Part shown: piece by piece, positions 11,548-22,788 of the stretch
Layout of the letters: each line of letters opens with the position of its first letter
Numbering within the stretch: the first letter of the stretch is position 1
Assembly: GCA_029237695.1 (NCBI GenBank)
Contig: CM055275.1
Span: forward strand, 86,351,903 to 86,415,902
Direction: 5' to 3'
DNA: 64,000 nucleotides
Origin: Conchocele bisecta
Lineage: Eukaryota; Mollusca; Bivalvia; Lucinida; Thyasiridae
Made by a program: the position numbers and the translations under genes
Notes under the pieces: generated by a model
Databases searched by the model: none
Told to the model about the DNA's origin: nothing
What the model saw: only the letters and a program-made list of their open reading frames with translations

Positions 11548-11780
11548 ATACACTACCGGCTGCGCAATTCATTGCCAATATTTGTTTTTTTGCACACTAC
11601 TTGAATATTGTGCATGAATTCAAGCAGCTTGATTGGTTGAGCATGAGCTGTTCTACAGCACAGGCTCAGATAATCAAAATGCTTGATTGCGGGTCGGCAT
11701 TGCAAATAGATGTTCAGAAATGTTGGTAATCTGGGCAAGATGAACACAGGCAGTTGTGTACAGGTCATTTGCAGTCCACA
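11548..11780 (+). repeat. F5 palindromic MITE (CTTGATTGGTTGAGC)
   Basis: Contains the imperfect palindrome CTTGATTGGTTGAGCATGAG..ACAGGCTCAGATAATCAAAA with CTTGAATATTGTGC upstream. The same layout occurs at 44138-44590, and fragments at 28380-28500 and 28680-28735. Open frames here are by-products of the palindrome. Confidence 0.65.
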
Positions 11781-12054
11781 ACGCCAGAATAAAAAAACAA
11801 ACAACAAAGAGCAGTTTTTAAATACACTCACTTTAAAGACAACAACATATTAACACCCTTACCATGTGGGATCGTGCATGGTGATTGAACTGTGAATCAG
11901 CTGACCGTCCTTTATAATACGTTTTGTCGTGCATTAGTTGATGGTAAAGACGTCTGCGTTGTATTTTGTGATATCAGCAAAGAATTTGATCGTGTCTGGC
12001 ATACAGGTCTGCTGCTAAAATTGACAGCTGCATGTGTTATTAACAACGTACATG

Positions 12055-12305
12055 CCAGGGGCCCGTTTTACTAAACTTCGTACGACTAAAATCTTCGTAA
12101 GTGCAAATTTAGGATCGTCTGGAAAATCCAATTGATGGATTTAGATTTATTGAGCATAGGCTGCATATGCAGCCTATGCTCAATAAATGTAAATCCAATA
12201 ATTGTTTACAATTGTTTACACAGTTAATGTAACGTTTACAGACTATCATAAGTTTGCACTTACGAACATTTTAGTCGTAAGAAGTTTAGTGAAACGGCCC
12301 CCTGG
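12055..12305. mobile_element. F2 hairpin MITE, complete copy
   Basis: Ends CCAGGGGCCCGTTTTACTAA and TTAGTGAAACGGCCCCCTGG are inverted repeats of the outer 70 or so bases, and the centre carries GCATAGGCTGCATATGCAGC, itself a palindrome. It interrupts reverse transcriptase coding between the ACVINNV and WFSSYLSN segments. Related copies: 1019, 9255, 41338, 44320. No coding capacity. Confidence 0.88.
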
Positions 12306-12624
12306 TTCTCAAGCTATCTTAGTAATCGTAAACAAAGGCTTTGTTGCCTGGCGTCTACTTTAACTGGAACCACATTAGGGCCGGTGTCCCGTAAGGCTCT
12401 ATCATTGGACCTTTACTATTTCTCCTATATATAAATTATATTGTCACATAACATAACATAAACTCCAACATTCGCATTTTCGCTGATGACACCAGTTTAT
12501 ACCTTATTGTAGACACTCCGGAAATGACATCTAGATCCATTAATTCCGATCTTGAAATTATTACCAACTGGTCCAATAAATGGCTTGTGTCTTTTAATCC
12601 TAAACAAAACAGAATCACTTCTTA

Positions 12625-13055
12625 CAAGGTGCATGAGCACGTGGTTATAACAACAACAACACTGGCTGAAAATATTGAAATTTTGCCCACTCCAAAGTAA
12701 ATATTATTTGATATTTTCCTTAATATGTAACGGATATGGCGAAATATGGCGCAGCAAACGCGTCTTCATGAGCTGTATTTGGTCGTCCAGGGAGTTCGCC
12801 ACAGACTTATGTCGTTTTTGCCAAGAATCGATTTCCGTGTCGGTAGACACGGAAATCGATTCTTCGCAAAAATGACATAAGTTTGGGCCAACGTACACCA
12901 AATCCAGCTTAACAAGACACGTTTGATGCGCCATATTTCATCAAAATTCGCTACGTAATAAGGACACTATAAAAGAATACGTACTTTGAATCGGATGGAT
13001 TCTGGAAGTTTCAGTATTTGTTGTTGTTGTTAGTACCACGTGAGCATACACCTTG
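12625..13055. mobile_element. F3 MITE, complete copy 1
   Basis: Begins CAAGGTGCATGAGCACGTGG and ends CCACGTGAGCATACACCTTG, with ACAACAACAAC / GTTGTTGTTGTT next inside and a central perfect palindrome around GATTTCCGTGTCGGTAGACA. Flanks TTCTTA and TTCTTT look like a 5-6 bp target duplication. It splits the LINE coding sequence. Copy 2 is at 30706-31131. Confidence 0.9.
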
Positions 13056-13118
13056 TTCTTTTATCACGGAAACGCAATAGAGCAGCCCACTCTCCTATAT
13101 TGATGAATAACGTTAATT

Positions 13119-13344
13119 TCTCGCCCACCAGGTGTCCGAGACAAGGATATTCGCATAGTCACGCCCATGTGAGATTTCCTTGTCTCACCCTACACGCGCT
13201 TGTCTCACATCTAGCAACGACAAATTGTCTAATAGCTCACTAGTATGGCTAATGTGTCTTACAATTACACCATACTATAATTAATACGTTTGATATTTAT
13301 GTTTTTCAATGTTTGTTGACGTGTTTATTATCACGTCATAGCGT
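13119..13344 (+). repeat. F6 element, left half (interrupted copy)
   Basis: TCTCGCCCACCAGGTGTCCG onward is almost identical to 24113-24330. The match stops at GCGT (13344) where the TIR of the 3.57-kb insertion begins; it resumes at TATGACG (16911). Confidence 0.88.
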
Positions 13345-16300
13345 CATATCCAACTTTCGCGGCCATCGAACCTGGACAAAATCCATAATGACCACATGGT
13401 CAATTTCAGCTGACCAATACGTGATGGTCAGTCGGCAATTTCCGTAATCTCTCGGAAATCTACAGGTGTCAAGTGATGTACTTAATTGTATCGATATGTA
13501 AATCGATAATCCATGTACATGTAGTGTGGCGATTCCACCATTGACCACTGTGATATTATTTCTAACCATATCAAATAAAGATGAAATTATGTTAAGTATT
13601 GCAAGTTGCAATTGTGTCAAAGATAATCAAATGAGACAAAGTCTATGAGACAAAGTCTATGCTGCAATTACAAATCAGTAGAATATGTTTACCGTACTGC
13701 AAATTTCAGAGAAACACTTTTTATCTCATAATTTAACGCACAAATCTGGTAATAAAACAGAGCAATATAGGCCAGCTCAGCTTTATCAACCAGCGTTAGT
13801 ACATTTGTAAACTAACGTAGTCTGAGCAAGATTTATAATTCCCGTGGACGTAAAAAGGGAATTACGTTAATTATTTCTAGCCATATCTAATAAAGATGAA
13901 CTTATATTAAGTACAGTAGAAAATTGATCTCTCGAACAGGTCTCAAACCTTGACTGAGAATATATATTTGTATTTTAATTTCGTTCTCACAATTTTATAA
14001 TTTTTATCAAAATAGCTATCAACTGATAGGTTAGAAGACACCAAATGGTGCGAAACCGCCCAGGGTGTATGCAAAAGTAGTCCGGTATAAAAAAATAGTG
14101 CGGGTGTTTTGAGGTCACAGACACCGTTTGCTTGCAAATCTTGATCCATTACTACCCAGTTTCACTTGAGGAACATTTTGGGGTGCCTTCAACACAAGTT
14201 TTCAGCATATTTGTAGCATTTAAAAGAAAACACTGACCCTGTTGGTCACTTGATGTAAACGGAGTTTCCGTGGCCAAAAAATGTACACAATATTGGAGGA
14301 TATGACAAGGTTGGATTTTTCTTTCTTAGGAGTAAGTGAACCTATTGTTTAGTTCATGCAGAACCAGTACAGACTGGCTGCAGGGCATGTACAAGTGGGT
14401 CCCACAGCATCCATACGAATAGTGAAAGTAGGAGAGACTGGCCTTATTGGATGGCATTCGGTTAAATTATATAGTAAAACTATTTGGTGGTGTCTAACCT
14501 GATAAGACACTTTATACCAACAATAAAACTGTGCGTATGCTTTATAATACATGTATATACTGAAGAAACGGGACTTCTAACAAGCGTTATTAGACTACAG
14601 GATCGTGCTATTTGATCAGGATCTACAATGGTCACAAATACCATAAGCCCCATTTTCCCAGCAACATGACACATAAGTACATGTATACCAAGCAAGTCAA
14701 TTTGACTTCCAAAAGTTGTAAGTTCCTTTTGTTTACCAGTGTCCAACATAGCCAGTCAAAACAACAAGTAGCGCATGCACATGAAAACCAACATGGTTGG
14801 CATGTTAACTTCCTCACCAGTCAGTTAACTAATACTGGTCGGTGTTTGAAATGTTTCAATTTCATCAACATATATATGGATAAATGACTAACAACATCGA
14901 TGGTATCCCAAGGATTTTAATTTTAACGTTGAAATAAAACATTATTAGGTAAAAATATTTTATGTGGGATTTGCAAACAGGGCATGTTTTCTCGTGCACC
15001 TGTCCCCATTTGGAGAAGCGTAATATTGATTTGTTTAGCTGAGAATATACAAGGCTGTACACAGGCCAAACATTGGTCGCTGATAAGTGTGATTTGCCTC
15101 AAGATAAACTGGATTATTTGTTACTGATATAACTCATGCGCAATCGAGAGATTCTCTCGATTGCGCATGATATTAAGTTATCTCGATTGCGCATGAATAT
15201 CAGTAAAAATTAATCCAGCTTATCTTCAGGTTTATCTTGAGGTATAACATTTCAAATATACAAATATAATTTAAAGGAGTACCGATATGATATATTTAAA
15301 TACCGTTAATATTGTCCCGAATTTAACGTAATAAAACAATATAGGATAGTTTATCAAGAGAAACGAGCGATATACTGATTTTCAACCAGCATAGATAATT
15401 TCATACTGCATAGTTGACCAACATTTATAACGTAGCCACAAAAAGTAAATTATAATTACCATGTTACCGATAATTATTTATAGCTGTATACTGAACACAG
15501 AATAACAAGTGAAAATTATATAAATTACTTCTAGCTGCAATATTGACAATTACATAATTGCGAAAAATATTTTATTATGCTCCATAAAGGTACACAATGA
15601 GCTGTAATAAATCAACAAAAAATGTATGCTGTTTTGTAATCACTGTAATGTACATGCACACGAGTCTGATCAGGGTTTGCACTGTTCGCTGTGAAGTCTT
15701 GACTGCTTACACAGCCGCGAGTGGGGCGGTAGCAGAATCCTGGGACAAATTATACAATACTGTGTCCCAGTACAATCTGATCAGGGCTTGTACTGTACGT
15801 TATTTAGTCTGTACTGGGACTCAATATTCTATAATTTGTCACAGTCTGTACTACTAGTGTACATATTAAAGTATTATCAGACCGGATGAGTGTCAACCAC
15901 AACATAATCTTTTCATTCGGCTCATATTTAAGGGTGGGAATTGGCTCGGACACCTTCCATACCCGGAACATAATCTCCTTCATTTAGAATTTTGTAGCTA
16001 ACATTAGAACGTGGTCTGAGAGATGAAGCCATGCCTGCTACCATAGATCGTATGTCTGTATGAAGATATAGACGTGTGAAGGATTGTCTCTTAACAATTG
16101 TCTCTCAGCATCTAAAAAAACACAAATCGCAGTTTGCACGGCAGTTACTAATTAACTGCTTTTAATTGGCAACCATGACGTTAGTTTCGGATTAACGGTG
16201 TAATTTGTTAGATAATCAGCAGTGTTTAAAATAAGCGATTAATATTTCGGTTACAAACACACTCGTCTCCAATTATTAGCTTCAAAGTACGTGAAAATCA

Positions 16301-16910
16301 AAGTCTAATTAAAATCACAAATACTTTTACCGACAACACGGTCATGCCTCGGGTAACATACAATCGTCCCACCGCCGCTAAGCACCGTAAGCAGGTGCCC
16401 GTTTCAACGAATATCACGGAAATTGCCGAAGATTTCCGTGATACGCTAACTGGAAAATGAAAACAGATGGTATCATTATTATTATCCAAAAAGGACCAAA
16501 ATAATATTAACTTAGAAACATAATTTTTATATCAATAGATAGAAAAATGAATGAGCTAATTGAAAATACCTATGCATTTTTTGTCACTTTTCTTATAAAA
16601 AGAGATTTTGAATTTTCCCAACGAAAATCGAGAAGAAAAATCACAATTTGCTATATAAATCATATAAAAACTACCGACTATGTTTAAAGCTAAAAAGGAC
16701 CAAAATATTTTTATTTTAAAAACGCGATCGAAGCCATCATCATAAAGTACAATAATTGAAGTTTAAAATGTGACTTGTGCATTTTTAATCGGTTGTGTAG
16801 TTTAAAAGTTACGTAAGAAATGGTAATAGTCTCCTATATAATTACATATAAAACTCGCCGCTACTGATGCAGACTTTCTACAGGTAAGGTGGCCGCGAAA
16901 GTTGGATATG
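13345..16910. mobile_element. 3.57-kb insertion with 21-bp terminal inverted repeats
   Basis: The first 20 bases are CATATCCAACTTTCGCGGCC, and the last 21 bases (16890-16910) are the exact reverse complement of 13345-13365. Deleting the segment joins GCGT to TATGACG, which is the uninterrupted sequence at 24328-24338. There is no evident target duplication. The interior is AT-rich; I find no transposase, only short frames, a hairpin at 15091-15243, an inverted repeat at 16413-16442, and a direct repeat (13560, 13873: ATATC.AATAAAGATGAA). Probably a non-autonomous DNA transposon. Confidence 0.75.
15091..15243. repeat. Hairpin-forming repeat (GCGCAATCGAGA)
   Basis: CCTCAAGATAAACTGGATTA near the left end is complementary to TAATCCAGCTTATCTTCAGG..CTTGAGG at the right, and three copies of CTCGATTGCGCATGA or its complement lie between. 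The whole can fold as one long stem, consistent with a small foldback MITE nested in the 3.57-kb insertion. Confidence 0.75.
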
Positions 16911-17305
16911 TATGACGTCGTTTTAAGTTTGATGACGTCAGAAATGTGCGACGTACATTTTGGCGTTGTCAGGGCTGAATGGTGATGGCATTGAAGATTA
17001 CTTTGATAATAATTTGTAAATGATCCACTGAACTGGCATTAGCGTCCAATTCGTGGGTGAAAACTTTGTTTTAACCTGGGTGAACACTTTGTTTTAACCC
17101 GTTTGTTAATATGACAAACCCGTTGGACGTATCTAAAGTCGCATAAATTCAGAGAATACAAAGTTGAGTCTGATTCTGGGTCAGATAAATATTATCGTGG
17201 CCAGAAAATGTCGTCAGAAACTCGGCAAGCCTCGTTTCTGACAACATTTTCTAGCCACTCGGGTGGAATATCCTTGTCCCACACCAGTACATATGAAGGA
17301 TATAG
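16911..17305 (+). repeat. F6 element, right half (interrupted copy)
   Basis: Continues the 13119-13344 copy. It includes GCTGAATGGTGATGGCATTG followed by AAGATTACTTTGATAATAA, the empty-site version of the hAT-like insertion at 24414, and then the F6 hairpin with TTTCTGACAACATTTTC at its centre. Confidence 0.85.
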
Positions 17306-17319
17306 AGAATAGTAGGTTA

Positions 17320-17418
17320 GTGCAGTGAATGGGAAAAAATATCTGGCAAGGCTTTGGAAACGAGCCGAGCCCATCCCGTTTCCGTGTCGCGCCAGATGGT
17401 TTTTCCCATTCACGGCAC
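17320..17418. mobile_element. 99-bp MITE with TA duplication
   Basis: GTGCAGTGAATGGGAAAAA at the left and TTTTTCCCATTCACGGCAC at the right are inverted repeats. Removal of this segment and one flanking TA restores the terminal inverted repeat of the surrounding 5.75-kb segment. TA duplication fits a Tc1/mariner-type element (inference). Confidence 0.8.
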
Positions 17419-17420
17419 TA

Positions 17421-17875
17421 CCCCTGCGAAATGGAGTTCCTTATATGTGGAAAGTTCTAGAACGTTCAAGAACATACCTATCAATACCGTAACTGGCTTA
17501 GGGTATGTTAAGGTATTTTAAGGAACTCTTCTTGTAACGGAAAGGTCTAGAACATTCCTTAAAATATCGCTAACTGCCTTACGGTATTATAAGGGATTAT
17601 TAAGAACTGTCCAGTTCCATATAATCCCTATTAATAACGTAAGACTGTTCTAAGGTATTATAAGGGATTTAAAGGAACTTTTACAATTTACCAATATCAT
17701 AAAATACCTTAAAATACCTTAAAATACCTTAAAATACCGTAAAACATATTTTAAGGGATTATAAGGTATTTATTGGAACTTTTACAATTTACCACTATCA
17801 TAAAATACCTTAAAATACCTTAAAGTACCGTAAGACATATTTTAAGGGATTATAAGGTTTTTATTAGAACTTTTT
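17421..17875. repeat. Left arm of the 5.75-kb segment
   Basis: Made of imperfect repeats of GGTATTATAAGGGATT and AAAATACCTTAAAATACC with GAACGTTC motifs. 17640-17870 includes two copies of an approximately 125-bp unit (TTTTACAATTTACCA.TATCATAAAATACC at 17680 and 17772). Confidence 0.75.
17454..17473. promoter_or_regulatory. Perfect four-unit heat shock element
   Basis: GTTCTAGAACGTTCAAGAAC consists of four contiguous alternating 5-bp units (nTTCn nGAAn nTTCn nGAAn), the binding consensus of heat shock factor. It lies within a mobile-element arm, not near a recognised promoter. Function is inferred from motif only. Confidence 0.5.
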
Positions 17876-18415
17876 GCATTGACAATTACATGTATTTCTC
17901 CCGAGTTCAGTATGTTCAATGTAATCATAATGTGAGATGTGACTTATATGGCTTACTCGTATTTGAGAATTCATCAATTCAGCTCTGAATTTACAATATC
18001 CTGATCCGGTTGCTAAAAGCAATGTCGGAAACTAAAATTATGGTCTGGGCGACTAACTTTTAAAAGATATTGCACACTCATCATGTACAGTAAATGTAAC
18101 ATTTTAGATTTGGAAGGCTGGGTCACACAGATCGGGGGTAAAAACAGTTTCCACCCCTGCCATTCTGTTTCATGGCTTTTGGTTGAATCTAAGTCTTATC
18201 ATAGGATAAGCAAATGTTCATAATTACAAAATTCATTATGGAATATTCTACATGTATAACTGGGAAGCAGGTGTGCACCTCAGATCTGCCCTGGTGACAT
18301 ATGGGACTGTACAAAGTAGTGACGAGAATGAGAATCTGTTGAAATTCCATCATGATTATTTATTCATGCTTCAGACCAAGTAACCAATACTTGGCTATAT
18401 ACCCAAACCAAAATA
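17876..18415. other. No recognised gene
   Basis: AT-rich interior of the 5.75-kb segment, without open frames of interest. Confidence 0.4.
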
Positions 18416-18830
18416 CTAGCTTGCGGTTAGCTTGCGACAAGGTTGCCGCAAGCTAACAAGCTGATCACAAGCTAACTGTTTCCGATATACCGCAAGCTTA
18501 TAATTAGCTTGCAAGGTTGCGGTGTGAAGATTGCGGCAAGCTTGCAAGATCGCAAGCTTGCAGGAGAAGCTTGCAGTTGGTTCGCAAGGTTGCGGTATGA
18601 AGATCGCGACAAGCTTGCAAGCTCGCAAGCTCGCAAGCTCGCAAGCTTGCAGGAAACGCTTGCAGTTGGCTCGCAAGCTTTCGGTATGAAGATTGCGACG
18701 AGCTTTCAAGCTCGCAAGCTTGCGGTGTGAAGATCGTGACAACTTGCAATTAGCTCGCAGGCTTGCAGGATAAGGTTGCAGTTGGCTTGCAAACTTGCGG
18801 TATGAATTTTGTGACAACTATACTATAGGC
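18416..18830. repeat. AGCTTGC-rich tandem array 1
   Basis: Dense short repeats of CTTGCAAGCTCGCAAGC and CTTGCGGTATGAAGATCGCG, organised in higher-order units of about 90-110 bp. Open frames of up to 133 codons on the minus strand rich in Ala, Ser, Cys, Lys and Leu are created by this repeat and are not treated as genes. Confidence 0.9.
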
Positions 18831-19269
18831 TTGCGATGCATGTGAATTAAGACTGCATGTTCATGACCTGGTTGTTTTTTTCTCCAACATATTGTCCCCA
18901 AGCTCAAAATGTATGTGAAGTCTGATAATACATATGTAGATGTACTTAAAATGTATACTGTAAGCTTATCGGGAAGTAATTTACGAAATTTTATTTTGTA
19001 GTTTCATTCTATTTATTTAATTGATGGTGTTCAACAGCCTATCACCAGCCAATATAATTTTATGCCAGGTTAACAGGGTAAACTCCCAGACTTCACCTGA
19101 AAGTAATATAATAGGATCAACACTAATCTTACTACTTGTTTAATGGGTATAACCGGATTCTAGTCTCAGGTAGCAAGAAAGCCAAAAATGTACCCGATGG
19201 CCAAACCAGGGACATGTGCTCCCAACAAACCCACTGTTACATAATAGTCTTGATACACCACATTTCCAC
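18831..19269. other. No recognised gene
   Basis: No ORF, repeat or site that I can support. Confidence 0.35.
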
Positions 19270-19625
19270 CCAGATAAAAATAATATCTATCACTATACTA
19301 ACATGGAACCAATAAAGTACCAACAGTATACTATTTGGTACATTGATACAGTACATCGATAGTTCCACATTAGACACTATACTAATGGTGTACTTTCTAG
19401 CCGACTGGTCACTGTACACCATGAGTACACCATTGGTACAGTGATAATTCTTTGTTAACCATGGGTGCACTAATAGTACACTATCAGACTTTGTTCCTTT
19501 TCACTGGTACACTGATACATTGTTGGACTTCGTTCTGTTTCACTGGTACATTAATAGTAAAGTGTTGGGCTTCATTCTTCTTTACTGGTACGCCGATAGT
19601 ACAGGACCGTGTGCATTATGACGGG
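19270..19625. repeat. ~41-bp imperfect repeat (TTCACTGGTACA)
   Basis: CTTTGTTCCTTTTCACTGGT (19489) is followed at about 41-bp intervals by CTTCGTTCTGTTTCACTGGT and CTTCATTCTTCTTTACTGGT, and TAGTACACT/GGTACA motifs continue upstream in both orientations. It looks like a decayed minisatellite or palindromic element. Confidence 0.6.
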
Positions 19626-20462
19626 TACCTTCTATTTTGACCATTAGCCTAATCATGTAAACTAGCTGATGATATAATATGATGGGAGTGTTACAGCGAC
19701 ATTCTGAAGGTCAAGTTCATGTAAATGGGGATGGGAGTGTGTTGCACACATTCAGGTGGAGCATTTACCCAAATATTGAAGCAATTCTTCAAGTTTTGTT
19801 TGCGGAATCATCCAATAAGGATGGAGTTATGACCTTTGACTTAGAGAAAATTGGAAATTGTGTCCATCACAAATTTGTGTCACTCATATTAGCTAGAGTT
19901 GCGAAATTTTACAGGAATGTTTGTCACTATGTGCAATTGTGCACCTGGGTTTGTTTATGCGAATTCATGCAGTATTGGCTGTCAGAGTTATTGCCATTGG
20001 TCACTTTTTTATTTTGTTATCTCCCAATATACAGCTAACTTACGCAGAAAAAAACAAGGTAGCTACATATATGCTGTAGTTGCCTTAAATTCTAATTTTC
20101 CAAGGCCCGATAACATGCAGTGTTTGTGTGGGCATATGTTTTTGTCTGAAAAACAACCCTATAGTTCTCCATTTGTTAAGTATACACCGATGACTTAAAT
20201 ATATTACATCTGAAGACATTAATACATCACATGCAATATTGTATTGTCTTAGTTATTAATTATTCCATCTTCCCATTAACAGCTTTGTACATTACCTCAT
20301 TATCTAATGGATGTTCTACCCCTATTCTTAAATGACTCTGATGTGGAATGGACCTGGCACCAGGTCGGGATATTCCAATTTCAGGGCTGAATATATATTT
20401 TTGTGTAAATATTCAGTTCTGACTCAATCAGTCCCTATTCATTCCATATAACCCGATTCATG
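19626..20462. other. Repeat-derived DNA without a supported gene
   Basis: A 119-codon + frame at 19679-20038 overlaps sequence related to the 1745-2156 repeat (GAAGGTCA.., ATTCAGGTG.., AAATATTGAAGCAATTC), so it is probably fortuitous. No splice sites frame it. Confidence 0.45.
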
Positions 20463-20705
20463 CCATATAAGGCTTGCGGCAAGCTTGCGACTAGCTTGCG
20501 GCAAGCTTGCGTCTAGATTGCGGCAAGCTTGCAACGAGCTTGCGGCAAGCTTGCAACAAGATGGCGGCTAGCTTGCGACAAGCTTGCGGTAAGCTTGCAA
20601 CTAGCTAGCTTGCAGCGCGTTTCAACTGGCAGTGCGTACTTGCAGCAAGCTTGTGGTAACCTAATCGCAAGCTTGCATTCTTAGCTTGCCGCAAGCTAAC
20701 GCGAG
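20463..20705. repeat. AGCTTGC-rich tandem array 2
   Basis: About a dozen copies of GCTTGCGGCAAGCTTGCGAC-type units, related to 18416-18830 but shorter. Self-complementary units (GCAAGCTTGC) mean the single strand can fold on itself. Confidence 0.9.
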
Positions 20706-22049
20706 ATTACAGAATAAGATTGCGATTTTTGTTTGGGTAATGAGAATTGATGATGATGATGAAATGGTGTTTTACGGCTCAGGGACTTGTCCATTTAGTG
20801 CCTGTAATACACTTGTGCAGAGGAAAGAAGTCGTATTTCAGCTCAAAATTTATGAAATCCTGATTTTGTGTCCGGTGCCATTACCGTACCATATCATATG
20901 GCTCCCCACCCCATTTTACCAGCTTTTTACTAGAAGCAGAGGATAATGTGGGCCATTCTACCAAGCTCCACAATGAGAGACAAAAGGTGGACGAAATACC
21001 AGGAGCGAATGAATTATAAAGTGCATACATAATTATGTTATTATATATATCAATACCATAGTAATGCATACATACATGTAGATATCGTGGTACTAATTTA
21101 AAAACTCCATGTAACTCCACGTTTGGTGAGAAACCAGTTTTTTGTAATTCCAAAACCTCGTATAAGTTGAATTTTTTAGTGAGAATAAATTTTCATGATA
21201 TAAAGCTGTTTATACTTGTCCTGCTTCATTTACCAACTTTAACATAACAATTTTAATTGAAATATAGAAAACGACAATCTAGACAGGATTCTGGGTTTTA
21301 TTACAGTTACAAGGTTTTGGAAACTGTTCCAAAATTCCAAAACCTCATAAATACAATTCTGTTTTTTGGCGCTCCTGTAAAATTAAGAAAAGTGGAGTTA
21401 CGAGGTTTTGTAATTAGTGCGACGATCTATCTATATAACAGTATTCAGAAACATGGCTCCAGATAAGGAATTGTGCATTGGGTATTGTTACTCCATCATT
21501 TCCATATTACTTGCATATTTCAATATGTTTATACAATATTATATCACAAACAGTATGTATTATGAGCTACTACATGCAAATAGGGCTATAATGTCTTACC
21601 AGATACTTTTTCAACATAATAATTGCATGCTCTGAATAACATTTGTTACCTTTCACATAGCCACATAGTAATTGATTGTGACGGTGTAGATAATTAGCAA
21701 TTAATCTAAGTCAAAGAACTGGACATGATGCACATTTGGTGCCATTTTGGCGGCAACAAGTCTGTTATTACCCTCGGTTCCACGTACACATATTTGTAAG
21801 CTGCAGCTGGTCAACATTTGCTTCTACAATATTACGGTTTTCTCGACAAAGTTGCTCCACTACTATTGGCAGTACTCGTACTAATTCTGACATATTGACT
21901 TCTGATTTTAATTGTGTTTTGGGCATTTTTACTTGCGTATTTACGCAAATATGCAGCTTATCTGGAGCTCTGCAGAAATACTATGCCCAATATTCATGAC
22001 TGACAAATCCCAGTATGTACACGATTTTTATGCTGGACTACCTATTCTC
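20706..22049. other. Interior of 5.75-kb segment, no recognised gene
   Basis: Only short frames (up to 90 codons) with no domain. AT-rich. A CAAAACCTCGTA / TACGAGGTTTTG inverted pair lies near 21152 and 21397. Confidence 0.4.
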
Positions 22050-22425
22050 GCCCACCTACATTTATTCCTATACTCAAACTCCAGCGGAATTTCCTTGTCT
22101 TTACCTCCATATGCTTGTCTTTACTCGTCACGTGACATGTTAATAAAACGGTATTAGACGGACATTTATTTGGTTTTTTCGTCTAAATATTGAAGACAAT
22201 TGTTGTTTAGTAGCGTTTTGAATTTAACATCATTGTTTTGTTACGTCAACGTTTACGTCAAAACGTCATGGCATTTATAATTGATGACTAAATTGACGTT
22301 CGCAAAGTGACGAGTCCTGGCCATTAGATGGGCGAGAAAAAGTATCATCGATGTGCAGTGGTGTGGAACAAGGATATTCCACCCTCGTGGCCAGAAAATG
22401 TCGTCAGAAACTCGACAGTGAAATA
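22050..22425. repeat. F6 element, diverged partial copy
   Basis: CTCGCCCACCTACATTTATTC near 22048 and GGGCGAGAAAAAGTATCATC at 22330, with TATTCCACCCTCGTGGCCAG and TGTCGTCAGAAACTCG, match F6. The copy ends abruptly at a short AGTGAAATAC direct repeat. Confidence 0.7.
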
Positions 22426-22566
22426 CAGTGAAATACGAAATTCTGTACAAGACCTCACTCAGTTAAACGGACGTTACAACCCCATTCCAATCCAATCTTA
22501 TCATTCTTTCTTCTATTTTATGGTACTGGTATTTTAAGGTATTATAAGGAACTTTTACAAATTCTA

Positions 22567-22596
22567 GTTCTAGAACGTTCTAGAACGTTCCAGAAC
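22567..22596. promoter_or_regulatory. Perfect six-unit heat shock element A
   Basis: Six contiguous 5-bp units, GTTCT AGAAC GTTCT AGAAC GTTCC AGAAC, with strict alternation of nTTCn and nGAAn. This exceeds the three units needed for heat shock factor trimer binding. Confidence 0.6.
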
Positions 22597-22671
22597 TCCT
22601 CTTTCTAGTATTTAACGGTATTTTATGATACTGGTATTTTAAGGTATTATAAGGAACTTTCACAAATTCTA

Positions 22672-22701
22672 GTTCTTGAACGTTCTAGAACGTTCCAGAA
22701 C
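22672..22701. promoter_or_regulatory. Perfect six-unit heat shock element B
   Basis: GTTCT TGAAC GTTCT AGAAC GTTCC AGAAC, identical to site A apart from the second unit, 105 bp downstream. Confidence 0.6.
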
Positions 22702-22758
22702 TCCTCTTTTTATGGTACTGGTATTTTAAGGTATTATAAGGAACTTTCACAAATTCTA

Positions 22759-22788
22759 GTTCTTGAACGTTCTAGAACGTTCCAGAAC
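22759..22788. promoter_or_regulatory. Perfect six-unit heat shock element C
   Basis: Same 30 bases as site B, 87 bp further on, showing spread by tandem duplication of the carrying unit. Confidence 0.6.

Larger units (their letters stand above)
11892..13118 (+). pseudogene. LINE reverse transcriptase relic, split by two MITEs
   Basis: Three segments read as one reverse transcriptase. 11892-12054 gives VCVVFCDISKEFDRVWHTGL, matching the V.FCDISKAFDRVWH block. 12306-12624 gives WFSSYLSNRKQRL, a degraded GxxLGPLLF block, then IRIFADDTSLYLIVD with an intact FADD catalytic motif, and TNWSNKWLVSFNPKQN. 13056-13118 resumes at LSRKRNRAAHSPILMNN. The interruptions are F2 (12055-12305) and F3 (12625-13055). 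Frame shifts and stops remain after removing them. The domain order is that of CR1/jockey-type non-LTR elements. The right side is cut off by an F6 element. Confidence 0.85.

Noticed and set aside
18416..18817. 133-codon minus-strand ORF
   Set aside because: Produced by AGCTTGC tandem repeats; all composition follows the repeat.
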